DNA of 64,000 nt, taken from Longimicrobiales bacterium (GTDB taxonomy: Bacteria > Gemmatimonadota > Gemmatimonadetes > Longimicrobiales > Gaopeijiaceae). Position 1 is the first letter of the stretch, and each line of letters begins with the position of its first letter. The position numbers were made by a program, and so were the translations under genes. The notes beneath the pieces are model-generated. The model was not told the origin of the DNA and did no database searches. It saw nothing but the letters and a program-made list of their open reading frames with translations. This document shows, one piece after another, positions 63,576 to 64,000 of the stretch. The stretch lies in contig OX638356.1 in NCBI GenBank assembly GCA_951813395.1, forward strand, positions 2,864,501-2,928,500. The letters are read 5' to 3'.

Positions 63576-64000
63576 ATGAACCACCCCGGAAACGAAGCAG
63601 ACCCGACCCGACCCCGCACTGCCGGCGGCGCGCCCGCGCTCGTCGCGCTCCTTTGCGTCTCGTCGTGCGGGACCGAGGCCCAAACGGCTCCCGAGCCTCC
63701 GGGCGAGCTCGCTCCGGCCTTTGCGGAGTTCGACAGCGTCAACGTCACGGTGGCGCTGAACGGCGCCCTCGTGACTATCGAGAGCAACGGGCTGCCCAAC
63801 CACACCTCGCCCTACTGGTCTCCGAATCACCCGCTCTTCGTGGAGCCAACCGCGACCACGCGGGAGCGGATGGCCCCCGGCTACATCGACGACTTCAACG
63901 GGAGCTACGCCCTGACCATCTCGGCGACTCCGGAGCTGGCATCGTCGAGCCGGGCGACCGGCCTGGGTCCGATCGGCATTGCGGTCAGCGGAGCGATGAT
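63576..64000 (+). CDS. YHYH-domain lipoprotein (partial)
   Basis: Runs off the right edge; 141 codons are visible. Signal ending in LLCVSSC gives a lipoprotein. The mature part has NVTVALNGALVTIESNGLPNH, TSPYWSPNHPLFVEP and GLGPIGIAVSGAM, matching YHYH-domain proteins, which are found in secreted proteins of unknown role. The ATG at 63576 is the only sensible start. It follows the decayed transposase on the same strand. Confidence 0.78.
   Translation, partial: MNHPGNEADPTRPRTAGGAPALVALLCVSSCGTEAQTAPEPPGELAPAFAEFDSVNVTVALNGALVTIESNGLPNHTSPYWSPNHPLFVEPTATTRERMAPGYIDDFNGSYALTISATPELASSSRATGLGPIGIAVSGAM

Overview
The window is a dense, GC-rich bacterial chromosome segment. Coding is nearly continuous, many neighbouring genes overlap by 1-4 bases, and GTG/TTG starts are frequent. 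TonB-dependent receptors, an RND tripartite pump, many lipoproteins, Tat-type signals, sortilin-like propeller proteins and S9 peptidases point to a Gram-negative heterotroph. The mix resembles Gemmatimonadota, but that assignment is inference because no rRNA or marker gene is present. No rRNA, tRNA or CRISPR array was seen, and no stretch over 300 bases lacks a gene.

The main result is three genes that each contain one in-frame UGA at a family-conserved redox or catalytic cysteine. Each UGA is followed at 19-24 nt by a short hairpin whose loop starts with or contains an early G, which fits a bacterial SECIS. They are a CxxU peroxidase-related carboxymuconolactone-decarboxylase-fold protein (7466-8050), a MerB/alkylmercury-lyase homologue with UGA at the second active-site cysteine (21045-21719), and an ArsC-like thioredoxin-fold protein with a UxxC motif (44069-44434). 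Ordinary annotation would break or truncate all three. No sel genes lie in the window, so selenocysteine decoding must be confirmed elsewhere in the genome.

Layout. 1-5.5 kb: acyl-CoA synthetase plus sodium symporter, an M29-like lipoprotein and a small TonB-plug protein. 5.5-10.1 kb: membrane protein, acyltransferase, the CMD selenoprotein, SufE, a radical SAM protein. 10.1-15.6 kb: cytochrome c, FprA reductase, and an iron operon (membrane-anchored DtxR-FeoA regulator plus FeoB) with a clear DtxR-type operator over its promoter. 15.7-22.2 kb: NTF2-like protein, two propeller proteins, and the DoxX/seleno-MerB pair. 22.2-31.7 kb: an ABC exporter/DUF1854/small-protein cassette with a terminator hairpin in its leader, threonine aldolase, GNAT, FkbM methyltransferase, and an ANKH-like membrane protein with a Tat metallo-beta-lactamase-fold protein. 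31.7-44.4 kb: an aminotransferase, LOG protein, amino-acid permeases, an overlapping run (FmdB, NTF2-like, permease, aldo-keto reductase-RidA fusion, HAD, FKBP), phosphoesterase, S9 peptidase and the ArsC-like selenoprotein. 44.6-52.3 kb: secreted RidA, three PLP enzymes, DapB, glutamine cyclotransferase and an NHL lipoprotein. 52.5-64 kb: an RND efflux operon, a lipoprotein/TonB receptor/sulfurtransferase operon, a decayed transposase and a partial YHYH-domain lipoprotein.

Several sets look co-transcribed: acyl-CoA synthetase with symporter, regulator with FeoB, DoxX with seleno-MerB, the ABC/DUF1854 cassette, the permease to FKBP run, and the RND triplet. Amino-acid handling (two permeases, four aminotransferase-fold enzymes, threonine aldolase, two RidA domains, peptidases) is a recurring theme and suggests a protein- and peptide-degrading lifestyle.
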